Positions 33,944 to 40,876 of a stretch of DNA of 45,992 nt are shown here, in pieces. This stretch comes from Fibrobacter succinogenes (GTDB taxonomy: Bacteria; Fibrobacterota; Fibrobacteria; Fibrobacterales; Fibrobacteraceae), in contig NZ_CACZDK010000027.1 of assembly GCF_902779965.1 (NCBI RefSeq), positions 1 through 45,992 of the forward strand, in the 5' to 3' direction. Each line of letters opens with the position of its first letter. Position 1 is the stretch's first letter. The translations under genes were made by a program, and so were the position numbers. The notes under the pieces were generated by a model, which worked only from the letters and a program-made list of their open reading frames with translations, made no database searches and had not been told where the DNA came from.

Positions 33944-35497
33944 ATGACTGAAACGAGAAAACCATTCTTCTATGACGTAACACTGCGTGATGGTAACCAG
34001 GCTCTTCCGAAGCCCTGGAACAACGCCCAGAAAAAAGATGTTTATCTGTTGCTCTTGAAGCTCGGTGTGCAGGGGGCCGAAGTCGGTTTCCCGGCCTCTA
34101 GCGAAATGGATTTTGAATCGGTCATGGAACTTGCAAAGCTCACCGCGCAGATGGCGGAAGAAGGCGATGAAACCGCAAAGAATGTCGTGGTTTCCGGCCT
34201 TGCTCGCTGCATCGAAAGCGATATCCAGCGCTGCTGGGAAGCGGTCCAGTACGCACCGCACCCGCGCATCCACACGTTCCTCGCTACAAGCCCCCTCTCC
34301 ATGGAAAACGTCCTGCACATGACGCCCGAACAGGTCAAGGAAAAGGCTGTGAAGTGCGTGAAGTTTGCAAAGTCCTTGGTAGGCGACAAGGGTGATGTGG
34401 AATTCAGTGCCGAACATTTTGGCGACTGCCTCGAAAACATGGATTTTGTGATTGACGTTCTGAAGGCTGTTGTCGAAGCCGGTGCTACGACGATTAACCT
34501 GCCGAATACGGTGGAACGCTACCGCCCGAAGCTCTATGTGGATCAGGTCAAGCAGGTTTACGAAGCTCTGCCCAAGAACATCACGATTTCTGTCCACTGC
34601 CATAACGACCTCGGCATGGCGACTGCAGCAACCGTCGAAAGTTTCTTTGTCGGTGCAACTCAGCTGGAAGTCGCTTTGAACGGCCTCGGCGAACGTTGCG
34701 GCAACACGAACTTCTACGAAGTGGCGATTGGCCTGCACAATTCCGGTGTCGAAACGGGCCTGCATCTCGAACGCATTTACGAAACTGCAATTCTCGTGAG
34801 CCATTGGAGCGGTGTGCCTATATACATTCGCGCTCCGTTGATCGGAACCGAAGCTATTGTTCACCGTAGCGGCATCCATCAGGATGGTGCATCCAAGACG
34901 AAGGACATGAAGAAGGGCGCTTATCGTCCGATTGATTACTCTATCATCGGTCGTAACCAGAACGATACGCTCAGCTTTACAAGCCAGAGTGGTCGCACCG
35001 CTGTGTATGAAATCATCACGAAGTTTGGCTACAAGATGACTTTGCAGGAAGCCTCCAGGTTGCAGCCGGTGCTGAAGCGCTTGAGCGAAGCCGAAGGCGA
35101 ACTCAGTGCTGAACGCGTGCTCGATGTGTTCCGCGAACAGTTCGTCAATGTGAATGGTCGCCTGGTGTTCAACAACATCGAAGTTATCCCGGACGAAAAC
35201 CGCTTCATTTTCCATTTCAAGAAGGATGGCGAAGCGCTTGTGAAGTCCGTGACGGCAGAAGGCCCCATCGAGGCAGCCCTAATGCTCATGCGTGAAATCG
35301 GCATGCCGGTGGAACTCGTGAAGTACCGCCAGCTGGTCGTGCCTGAAAAGGACAAGTTGTGGGCCGGCCGTGGCTTAAGCCGCATTGTGCTCAAGGCTAA
35401 CAACGAAGAAGTCGAAGGTCGCGGCGTTTCGAGCGATACGCTCAAGGCGAACATGCGTGCCCTCTTTGGCGGCGTGAACTTGCTGTATAAGAAGTAA
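33944..35497 (+). CDS. leuA: 2-isopropylmalate synthase
   Basis: 517 residues; condenses acetyl-CoA with 2-oxoisovalerate in the first step of leucine biosynthesis. The TIM barrel opens with YDVTLRDGNQALPKPW and EVGFPASSEMDFESV; metal-binding HCHNDLGMATAATVESF and the ALNGLGERCGNTNFYEVAIG segment are present, and GSGIHQDG-type RSGIHQDGASK follows. The C-terminal part (about 400-517) is a regulatory domain suggesting Leu feedback. The RDGNQAL form is closer to LeuA of actinobacteria than to the E. coli type. SD AAGGAGA lies upstream. It is controlled by the attenuator at 33741-33872. A homocitrate- or citramalate-synthase role is less likely given the leader. Confidence 0.92.
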   Translation: MTETRKPFFYDVTLRDGNQALPKPWNNAQKKDVYLLLLKLGVQGAEVGFPASSEMDFESVMELAKLTAQMAEEGDETAKNVVVSGLARCIESDIQRCWEAVQYAPHPRIHTFLATSPLSMENVLHMTPEQVKEKAVKCVKFAKSLVGDKGDVEFSAEHFGDCLENMDFVIDVLKAVVEAGATTINLPNTVERYRPKLYVDQVKQVYEALPKNITISVHCHNDLGMATAATVESFFVGATQLEVALNGLGERCGNTNFYEVAIGLHNSGVETGLHLERIYETAILVSHWSGVPIYIRAPLIGTEAIVHRSGIHQDGASKTKDMKKGAYRPIDYSIIGRNQNDTLSFTSQSGRTAVYEIITKFGYKMTLQEASRLQPVLKRLSEAEGELSAERVLDVFREQFVNVNGRLVFNNIEVIPDENRFIFHFKKDGEALVKSVTAEGPIEAALMLMREIGMPVELVKYRQLVVPEKDKLWAGRGLSRIVLKANNEEVEGRGVSSDTLKANMRALFGGVNLLYKK

Positions 35498-35508
35498 ATA
35501 AAGAATGT

Positions 35509-35545
35509 GATTCCGGCTAGGTTCCGGCTCAAGGGCCGGAATGAT
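35509..35545. repeat. GATTCCGGC...GCCGGAATGA palindromic repeat
   Basis: It contains a perfect TTCCGGC-TCAAGG-GCCGGAA hairpin (35522-35541), and its outer ends (GATTCC, GGAATGA) are those of the window's TCATTC...GAATC repeat family. It lies just after leuA; no T-tract follows. Confidence 0.5.
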
Positions 35546-35562
35546 GTGCGTCATGGCGGACT

Positions 35563-35586
35563 AAGGTTGGTGAGCCTGCCGAACCA
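35563..35586 (+). repeat. 24-bp repeat identical to a segment inside topB
   Basis: It starts AAGGTTGGTGAGCCTGCC and is identical over 24 bp to 23650-23673, where it is translated as part of topB. The sequence is a near-palindrome with GGTT/AACC ends. Here it is intergenic. Confidence 0.65.
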
Positions 35587-35616
35587 TCCGCCATCTCGTC
35601 ATCAAAGGAGAAAATG

Positions 35617-35994
35617 ATGTTAGAACAACTTAAGACGCCGTTCAAAAAAGTCTATGGTAAGGTTCGTTCGCGTGCGGACGGATTTGTGGGACCTGTTAAG
35701 GATTCGGTGTCCAAGTTGTTGGCGCTTTTCCCGAACATCAAGGCTTTTGCCGGTTCCGAAGATTTGGCGAATGCGAATGATGCTGACAGTGTTCTCGTGG
35801 ATGGCGAAAATGCCGAGGGCAAAGCAGCAAAGCCGGGCTTGCGTGCTCGCTTCAAAAACTTCAAACAATCGCTCAAGGGATTAAGCGACCTTCAAAAACT
35901 GATCCTCTTGACTATCGCCGTCGTGCTCCCTGCGGGCATTCTTATTGCGGTCGGGCTTGCGAGTTTCTTGAAAAAGCGCAAGAATAAAGAGTAA
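35617..35994 (+). CDS. Small membrane-anchored hypothetical protein
   Basis: 125 residues from ATG 35617; AAAGGAG gives 6-nt spacing there and only 3 nt to ATG 35614. The first 95 residues are soluble, with basic ends and an acidic middle; one membrane helix follows (LILLTIAVVLPAGILIAVGL) and a KKRKNKE tail. This is a tail-anchored layout with a cytoplasmic N-terminus, or the reverse. No family is recognised. It follows leuA after repeat-rich spacer and is probably separate from it. Confidence 0.65.
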   Translation: MLEQLKTPFKKVYGKVRSRADGFVGPVKDSVSKLLALFPNIKAFAGSEDLANANDADSVLVDGENAEGKAAKPGLRARFKNFKQSLKGLSDLQKLILLTIAVVLPAGILIAVGLASFLKKRKNKE

Positions 35995-35996
35995 TT

Positions 35997-36056
35997 GGTA
36001 CACTGCTTGGTGGACCACCGTTTGGTGTACTATTTAGTACACTACTTGGTGAACCA
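35997..36056 (+). repeat. Tandem degenerate TTGGTG(G/T)ACYA array upstream of the ATPase gene
   Basis: Five units of 12-14 bp in a row: TTGGTACACTGC, TTGGTGGACCACCG, TTTGGTGTACTAT, TTAGTACACTAC, TTGGTGAACCAATG. Individual units are palindromic (GGTGGACCACC; TTGGTGAACCAA), and GTGTACT-ATTT-AGTACAC is a perfect 7-bp inverted repeat. The last unit overlaps the likely -35 (TTGGTG, 36046-36051) of the next gene, so the array is probably a multi-site operator. Confidence 0.55.
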
Positions 36057-36075
36057 ATGAAAAATAATGTATATT
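36046..36075 (+). promoter_or_regulatory. Promoter of the ATPase gene
   Basis: TTGGTG (36046-36051), an 18-bp spacer and TATATT (36070-36075). The -35 is part of the last unit of the upstream repeat array. Confidence 0.5.
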
Positions 36076-36093
36076 TATGCATGGAGGTCTATT

Positions 36094-37218
36094 ATGGCTG
36101 ATGCATTTATATATGGTTCTTCTGTTGAAGGCGAAAATTTCACAGATCGTGAAACCGAAACCAAAAGATTAAAGGCGAATTTTGAGCATGGTGTGAACAC
36201 TTTGCTTATTTCCAATCGCCGAATTGGCAAGACCTCTCTTGTTCGTCATGTAAAGAATCTAGTCAATGCAAAGAAAGTTTCTGTTGTTTATTTGGACATT
36301 TTTGATTGCCGTAGCGAATACGATTTTTACAACAAACTTGCGACGGCGGTGCTTCGACAGACTGCTTCAAAGATGGATGTACTCTTGCAGAATATCAAGA
36401 CATTTCTTGGGCGCGTGTCGCCTAAGATAATCATGAGTCCCGATCCATCAATGGATTTTTCGTTGTCATTAGGAATTACTCCTAAAGAATACGCGCCAGA
36501 GCAAATTTTAAATCTTGCAGAAAACATTGCTCAGAAACAGGGAAAGCGTATAGTTGTTTGCATTGATGAATTTCAGCAAATTGGTGAATTTCCTGATTCA
36601 CTAACTGTGCAAAAACGCCTTCGAGGGGCTTGGCAGTTGCAGCAGAATGTTTCTTATTGTTTGTTTGGTAGTAAAAAGCATCTGATGACAAACATGTTCC
36701 AAAATAAAAGTATGCCTTTTTTTCAATTTGGAGATGCCATATTTTTAGGTGTTATACCTGTAAAAAAATGGGTGTCGTTTATTTGTGAAAAATTCAAGAA
36801 GCATGGACTTTCTATTCATGAAGATTTTGCTGCTCGAATTAGTGATGAAGTCGAAGGTTATTCATCTTATGTGCAGCAATTAGCGTGGCTGGTCATGCTG
36901 AAAACTGAAAGTGTTGTGACCAAGGAAATTGTAGATGCTGCCGTTAACGAACTTATCGCCCAAAATGCGGCTTTGTTTATGCAACAGACTGAGGGGCTGA
37001 CGAGCTATCAGATGAACATGTTACGAGCACTTGCTAGTGGCGTTCATGATGGATTCTTGTCTAAAGAAGTAATGGACGAGTTTAGGTTAGGAACGAAATC
37101 GAATATTTCAAAGGTGAAAAAAATTTTGATAGATCGCGATTTGGTTGAAGTTCGTGAAAATGGATTGTATATTAGCGATCCCGTATTCCAAATGTGGTTC
37201 AGAAAATATTGCTTGTAG
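36094..37218 (+). CDS. AAA ATPase of the archaeal-ATPase/STAND type with C-terminal wHTH
   Basis: 374 residues from ATG 36094 (SD GGAGG). Walker A is the unusual SNRRIGKTSLVRHV (about residues 41-54); Walker B is RIVVCIDEFQQIGEF; a sensor-like SYCLFGSKKHLM follows. The last 80 residues are a winged-helix-like domain (SKEVMDEFRLGTKSNISKVKKIL), ending DPVFQMWFRKY, typical of the PF01637-type ATPases. These proteins are often orphan switches, sometimes linked to DNA or toxin functions; the role is unknown. The gene is AT-rich, is preceded by an operator-like array, and ends 11 bp before the aminotransferase gene. Confidence 0.75.
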   Translation: MADAFIYGSSVEGENFTDRETETKRLKANFEHGVNTLLISNRRIGKTSLVRHVKNLVNAKKVSVVYLDIFDCRSEYDFYNKLATAVLRQTASKMDVLLQNIKTFLGRVSPKIIMSPDPSMDFSLSLGITPKEYAPEQILNLAENIAQKQGKRIVVCIDEFQQIGEFPDSLTVQKRLRGAWQLQQNVSYCLFGSKKHLMTNMFQNKSMPFFQFGDAIFLGVIPVKKWVSFICEKFKKHGLSIHEDFAARISDEVEGYSSYVQQLAWLVMLKTESVVTKEIVDAAVNELIAQNAALFMQQTEGLTSYQMNMLRALASGVHDGFLSKEVMDEFRLGTKSNISKVKKILIDRDLVEVRENGLYISDPVFQMWFRKYCL

Positions 37219-37229
37219 GAGTTTAATTT

Positions 37230-38687
37230 ATGCTTTCTTCCCGCTTGCCTAAAGATCTTACTCCGTCGCCGTTCTTTGCTGAACTGGAACGCGCAAAAGC
37301 CGATGTTCTTGCAGAGTGCGCCGATGTGGATGGTCGTGCAGGGAATGCCGCCGCACTCCCGTTTATCGATATGACGGTGAGTAGCCCGCTTCGTGTGGGG
37401 TTGTCTTTTGATTTGCAACCTGCCGTTGAACAGGCGAAGGGTGAATTTGGAACTTGGGTGGCCGATGCCGCGGGGCGTCGTGATGCCCGTGAAACTGTTG
37501 TGGATTATTACCGCGAACGCGGTGGTGCTTTTACTGCGGGGCAGATAATCCTTACGGCGAGTACGAGCGAAGCATATTCAGTTTTGTTCAAAACATTCTG
37601 CGATCCGGGCGATGTGATTTTGACGCCGATGCCCGGCTATCCGCTTTTGGATACGCTTGCGCAGTTGGAACATTTAGAATGTGCGCCGTACTTTTTGAAG
37701 ATTAGACGAGAGAACGCTCGCAGGCTCGCTACTGACGAGAGTGTAGAGGGCGCGGGGGGTCGTAATGACAAGACTGCTGCAAAAAACAACGTCATTCTGA
37801 GCGGAGCGAAGAATCCAGTAAAATCTGGTTTCCGTTTTGTTCTGGATTCCGACAGCCTCTTGGCGGCGCCGGAGCGTGCAAAAATCTTGTTGCTCGTCTC
37901 TCCGCATAATCCGACTGGTCATTGTGTTTCGCGCGAAGAATGGAACGAGGCTGTACGCTTCTGCGAAGAAAACAACATGATTCTCGTTGTCGATGAAGTC
38001 TTTGCGGACTATGTTTTTTCGGATAAAGTCTCGCGCACTTGGCAGTATGTATTAGACGAGAGTGCGGATGTCATCCTCGACCCTGGAGTGCGTAGCACGA
38101 TAGGGGAGGGGATCCATACAAGTTCCGATTGCGATAACTCTGCGTCGAAAGATCTTTGGGATGCGGGTGGGGGAGACTTTATTAACCTTCCCGAAAATGG
38201 TCCGAAGTGCCCGATTTTCTGGTTGAACGGCCTCAGCAAAGCAGTGGGCTCGCCACAGTTAAAGCTCGGCTGGATGGCGTTCTATGCTCCGCGTGAAAAG
38301 TTTGAAGAAATCCGTGCGGCCCTTGAATTTGTGGAAGACGCATATTTGAGCGTGTCTTCGCCTGCGCAGTCTTTAGCGCGTCCAATGCTTGCCGCTTCCG
38401 CTGCTTACGAATCGCGCATTCGCGAACGCCTTTTGCAGAACTGGAAAACGCTTTGTGAAGCGTTCCCGAGCAAGTATTGCCCCGAAGTTCTTGGCGGCTG
38501 GTATGCGGTTGTGCGCCTCGGCGAAGACGATGAAGAGCTCACGCTCCGCTTACTTCGTGAAAAGCATGTGCTTGTGCAACCGGGCTTCTTCTTCGATTTT
38601 GACGAGGACGGCTGGGTGGTTATTTCGTTATTGCAAGAGCCTGCGTTGTTTAAAGAAGCGATAGAACGCATTCGTAATTTTGTGTAA
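37230..38687 (+). CDS. PLP-dependent class I/II aminotransferase with two repeat-derived inserts
   Basis: 485 residues, about 90 longer than most class I/II aminotransferases. Core motifs: GRRDARETVVDYYRERGG, LTASTSEAYSVLFK, LLVSPHNPTGHCVS, VVDEVFADYVF and the PLP-lysine region LNGLSKAVGSPQLKLGWM. The surplus is in two inserts. Insert 1 (about 158-199) has NARRLATDESVE and NNVILSGAKNPVKS. Insert 2 (about 271-315) has LDESADVILDPGVRSTIGEG. Both are translated dispersed repeats, lie in loops between core elements and keep frame. The substrate cannot be told. SD AGGAG precedes the ATG. Confidence 0.85.
   Translation: MLSSRLPKDLTPSPFFAELERAKADVLAECADVDGRAGNAAALPFIDMTVSSPLRVGLSFDLQPAVEQAKGEFGTWVADAAGRRDARETVVDYYRERGGAFTAGQIILTASTSEAYSVLFKTFCDPGDVILTPMPGYPLLDTLAQLEHLECAPYFLKIRRENARRLATDESVEGAGGRNDKTAAKNNVILSGAKNPVKSGFRFVLDSDSLLAAPERAKILLLVSPHNPTGHCVSREEWNEAVRFCEENNMILVVDEVFADYVFSDKVSRTWQYVLDESADVILDPGVRSTIGEGIHTSSDCDNSASKDLWDAGGGDFINLPENGPKCPIFWLNGLSKAVGSPQLKLGWMAFYAPREKFEEIRAALEFVEDAYLSVSSPAQSLARPMLAASAAYESRIRERLLQNWKTLCEAFPSKYCPEVLGGWYAVVRLGEDDEELTLRLLREKHVLVQPGFFFDFDEDGWVVISLLQEPALFKEAIERIRNFV
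37704..37735 (+). repeat. In-frame TTAGACGAGAG repeat inside the aminotransferase gene
   Basis: TTAGACGAGAGAACGCTCGC continues to a second GACGAGAG at about 37734. It belongs to the TAGACGA family seen near nuoA, at the hslO end and in topB, and encodes RRENARRLATDES. Confidence 0.5.
37791..37815 (+). repeat. In-frame GTCATTCTGAGC...GAATC repeat inside the aminotransferase gene
   Basis: It encodes VILSGAKNP in the same frame in which the related topB copy encodes VILSEAQAK. The ends ATTCT/AGAAT are inverted. Confidence 0.7.
38052..38116 (+). repeat. Second in-frame repeat inside the aminotransferase gene
   Basis: A TTAGACGAGAG unit (38052-38062) is followed by GTCATCCTCGACC...GGGGATCC (38070-38115), a longer member of the TCAT...GATC palindromic class. 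It encodes LDESADVILDPGVRSTIGEG. Confidence 0.6.
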
Positions 38688-38746
38688 GGAGATGCCCGCA
38701 TCCGCAGGCACGACAATGTGCGGAATGCTAGCATTATTATTGCATG

Positions 38747-38770
38747 AAAAAAGCCCTCGCGATTGCGAGG
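38747..38770 (-). terminator. Terminator of the GH9 gene
   Basis: Stem CCTCGC/GCGAGG with a 4-nt loop (38755-38770) is followed on the minus strand by GGCTTTTTT. The 16-mer is the same as in the terminator at 16461-16476. It lies beyond an intervening dispersed repeat. Confidence 0.7.
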
Positions 38771-38787
38771 ACTTGATAATTTCTTGA

Positions 38788-38829
38788 GATCCTTCGACTT
38801 CGGCTTTTCTAGCCTTCGCTCAGGATGAC
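38788..38829 (-). repeat. Intergenic copy of the GTCATCCTGAGCGAAGG...GGATC repeat
   Basis: On the minus strand GTCATCCTGAGCGAAGGC runs to GAAGGATC. It lies between the GH9 stop and its terminator and is the non-coding counterpart of the copies inside topB, the aminotransferase and the pectate lyase. Confidence 0.7.
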
Positions 38830-38835
38830 AACGCT

Positions 38836-40653
38836 TTAAATCCCGTTCACCTTGAACGTCTTGGTTGCATTCTTGGAAGAGATCTTGATAATCTTCAAAC
38901 CTTTGTTTTGAATGCCTATGTTCAAGCTGTGTCCATCGCTAATCAGTTCCTGTTCAAGCTTGCCAGAAACACCGAAAACCTGAACTGCGAACGGAGTGTT
39001 GTTAGCATTGCTAATCGTGATAGAAGATGTGCTGCGGAGCAGGTTGAATGCGTTCGTATTTGCGATACGGCCAGCAACAATTCCTTCCTTTTTCTTTCTT
39101 TCTTCCTCTTCTTTTTTCTTGCGTTCTTCTTCCTCTAGACGTTTCTTTTCTTCTTCGTCTTCAACGTCACTTCCGACCTTTTCGACCGGGGCTCTCTTGC
39201 TCAAGATGTAACCGAGTGCACCAACAAGAGGAGCGTTCAAGTCAACGCAGACTTCGTTTACTCGCCAGTTGGCGGTAGACCCATCATGACTCCCGCTATT
39301 GAAGTTTCCTGCAATCATACCACCCAAGAGCTTGTTTTTTTCAGGAGGATTTCCTGCACCGTTGACATCGCGTCCCGGATCTTCGTTGCCGTAGTAGCCG
39401 CGGTGGTGTGGTCTCGTGGGAGCCTTGGCGCCGTTGCGGGTGAAACCGACGACGTAGGATTTCTTGTCATTGTTGTCGCCAAGGAGGTAGGCTATGTTCT
39501 TTTCGATAGCCTTGTCGTATGTTGTATCCTTGGAAAATTTGGCATAGAGAGCGTAAAGGAATGCGCCACCCGATGGGGTACGGACATGAAAATAATCTTT
39601 GGAGGAGGTTTCTTTGTTGTAAATGCCCTTGCTGTCGGCTTGATCCGCGTACATTTCGTCGAGGTAGCCTATCGCACCAGCGAAGTCGCCAAGCGGATTA
39701 AAACCGAAGGTGAATTCACCGAGGATGTAAGAGAGCGGGCTTGCGTCAGAATAGCTAAAGCGAGTGTAGCTGTTTTTGTCGAAGTTAATCAAGTCCCAGT
39801 ATTTTTTCGCTTCGGATTTGTAAGATTCGTCCTTAGTTGTACGGTAGAGTTCTGTAGCGGCAAGGAACGGACCATCTTCCCAAATGCCATTCCACCAGCT
39901 GCTTTCATAGAATCCTTGAGAGTTTGTGACGCCTTTGTGCTTCTTGGCGTATGCGAATGCGGTCTTTGCGGCCTTCAAATACTTTTCGCGAGCGCTTTCG
40001 TCGGGGTCGACACGGGCCATCACGGCAAGCATTGCCGCTGCCATACCTGGTGTGTAAGCGTCGTCTGCGTTTCCTTTGATTTCGCGCGGTTCACCACCGT
40101 CGCCTGTTCCGAGCTTGGTCATGGCTCCTGCAGTAACCCACTTGTTGTGGTCCTGGTTGCCGTTGCCCTTCACGGTCACAAAGTTGTTTTCGTCGATGGC
40201 TGCCTTGACCCAGAAATCGGCTTCGTAGCGGAGTTCTTCCAGGAGGTCGCGCACGTCGTTCGGCTTACCGCCTTTGCGGGTATAATCCTTGCTTGCTTTG
40301 TAGTCGGTGTAGTCGCCGGTATAAAGGTCGTAGAAACCCTTCGTAAATTCGGCAAAGCTCACTGCCAAAACGTAAGAAGCGTAGCCTTGAGTCTGACCGA
40401 ACATCACGTGGTCACCGCAGTCGAACCAACCGCCGCTGACGTCTTTTCCGTTGTATTTTTCGTTTGTAAAACTGGTGGGATTGTTTGTTCCGTCGAGGAT
40501 CCAGTTTGGCCCCTGACCAGAACGTTGGGCCCCGTAAAAACGCGTCGTCATCCAGGCGGCTTCGATGTAATCGTCATCGCTTAGGCCTGCATAGCTTTCT
40601 GTAAAAGCGAGCCCAAATACTGCAAGTCCTGCTAAAAAAGTCTTTTTTAACAT
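38836..40653 (-). CDS. Secreted GH9 endoglucanase with charged helical linker and T9SS-like tail
   Basis: 605 residues. Signal peptide FLAGLAVFGLAFTESYA; GH9 (alpha/alpha)6 barrel with catalytic Asp candidates D78 and D81 in GGWFDCGDHVMFGQ, the PHHRGYYGN motif and general acid Glu467 in WRVNEVCVDLNAPLVG. It should cut internal beta-1,4 bonds in cellulose. The linker (about 495-525) is not Ser-rich but alternates blocks of Glu and Lys/Arg (KKRLEEEERKKKEEEERKKK), the signature of a rigid ER/K single alpha-helix. The last 70 residues form a beta-sandwich tail like type IX sorting domains. Expressed divergently from the PL1 gene. Confidence 0.93.
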   Translation of the reverse strand: MLKKTFLAGLAVFGLAFTESYAGLSDDDYIEAAWMTTRFYGAQRSGQGPNWILDGTNNPTSFTNEKYNGKDVSGGWFDCGDHVMFGQTQGYASYVLAVSFAEFTKGFYDLYTGDYTDYKASKDYTRKGGKPNDVRDLLEELRYEADFWVKAAIDENNFVTVKGNGNQDHNKWVTAGAMTKLGTGDGGEPREIKGNADDAYTPGMAAAMLAVMARVDPDESAREKYLKAAKTAFAYAKKHKGVTNSQGFYESSWWNGIWEDGPFLAATELYRTTKDESYKSEAKKYWDLINFDKNSYTRFSYSDASPLSYILGEFTFGFNPLGDFAGAIGYLDEMYADQADSKGIYNKETSSKDYFHVRTPSGGAFLYALYAKFSKDTTYDKAIEKNIAYLLGDNNDKKSYVVGFTRNGAKAPTRPHHRGYYGNEDPGRDVNGAGNPPEKNKLLGGMIAGNFNSGSHDGSTANWRVNEVCVDLNAPLVGALGYILSKRAPVEKVGSDVEDEEEKKRLEEEERKKKEEEERKKKEGIVAGRIANTNAFNLLRSTSSITISNANNTPFAVQVFGVSGKLEQELISDGHSLNIGIQNKGLKIIKISSKNATKTFKVNGI

Positions 40654-40800
40654 AATTATCCTCTAAGGTATCCCATCCACACCTAGCGACCACAATATAA
40701 AATTTTATAGAAAAAATTCACGCAAAATAAAATTCACCTTTGCGAAACGGGGTCAAATTACGTCAATTATGTAATTTTTTTGATGCTTTTGAAAAACATG

Positions 40801-40829
40801 TTGATAAAAATTGACAATAACTGTATATT
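40801..40829 (+). promoter_or_regulatory. Promoter of the pectate lyase gene
   Basis: TTGATA (40801-40806), a 17-bp spacer and TATATT (40824-40829). On the other strand, TATATT near 40693-40698 is a candidate -10 for the GH9 gene. Confidence 0.55.
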
Positions 40830-40876
40830 CTCCAGTGGTGCAGGGCAACCTTTGTTGCCTAAAAAAGGGATGTATT

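Noticed and set aside
33902-35215. 437-codon minus-strand frame opposite leuA
   Set aside because: leuA is certain on the plus strand and has its own attenuator and SD; the reverse frame has no motif or signal.
40811-40876. Upstream TTG start for the pectate lyase
   Set aside because: The TTG lies inside the promoter region before TATATT; the ATG at 40877 starts a perfect signal peptide.
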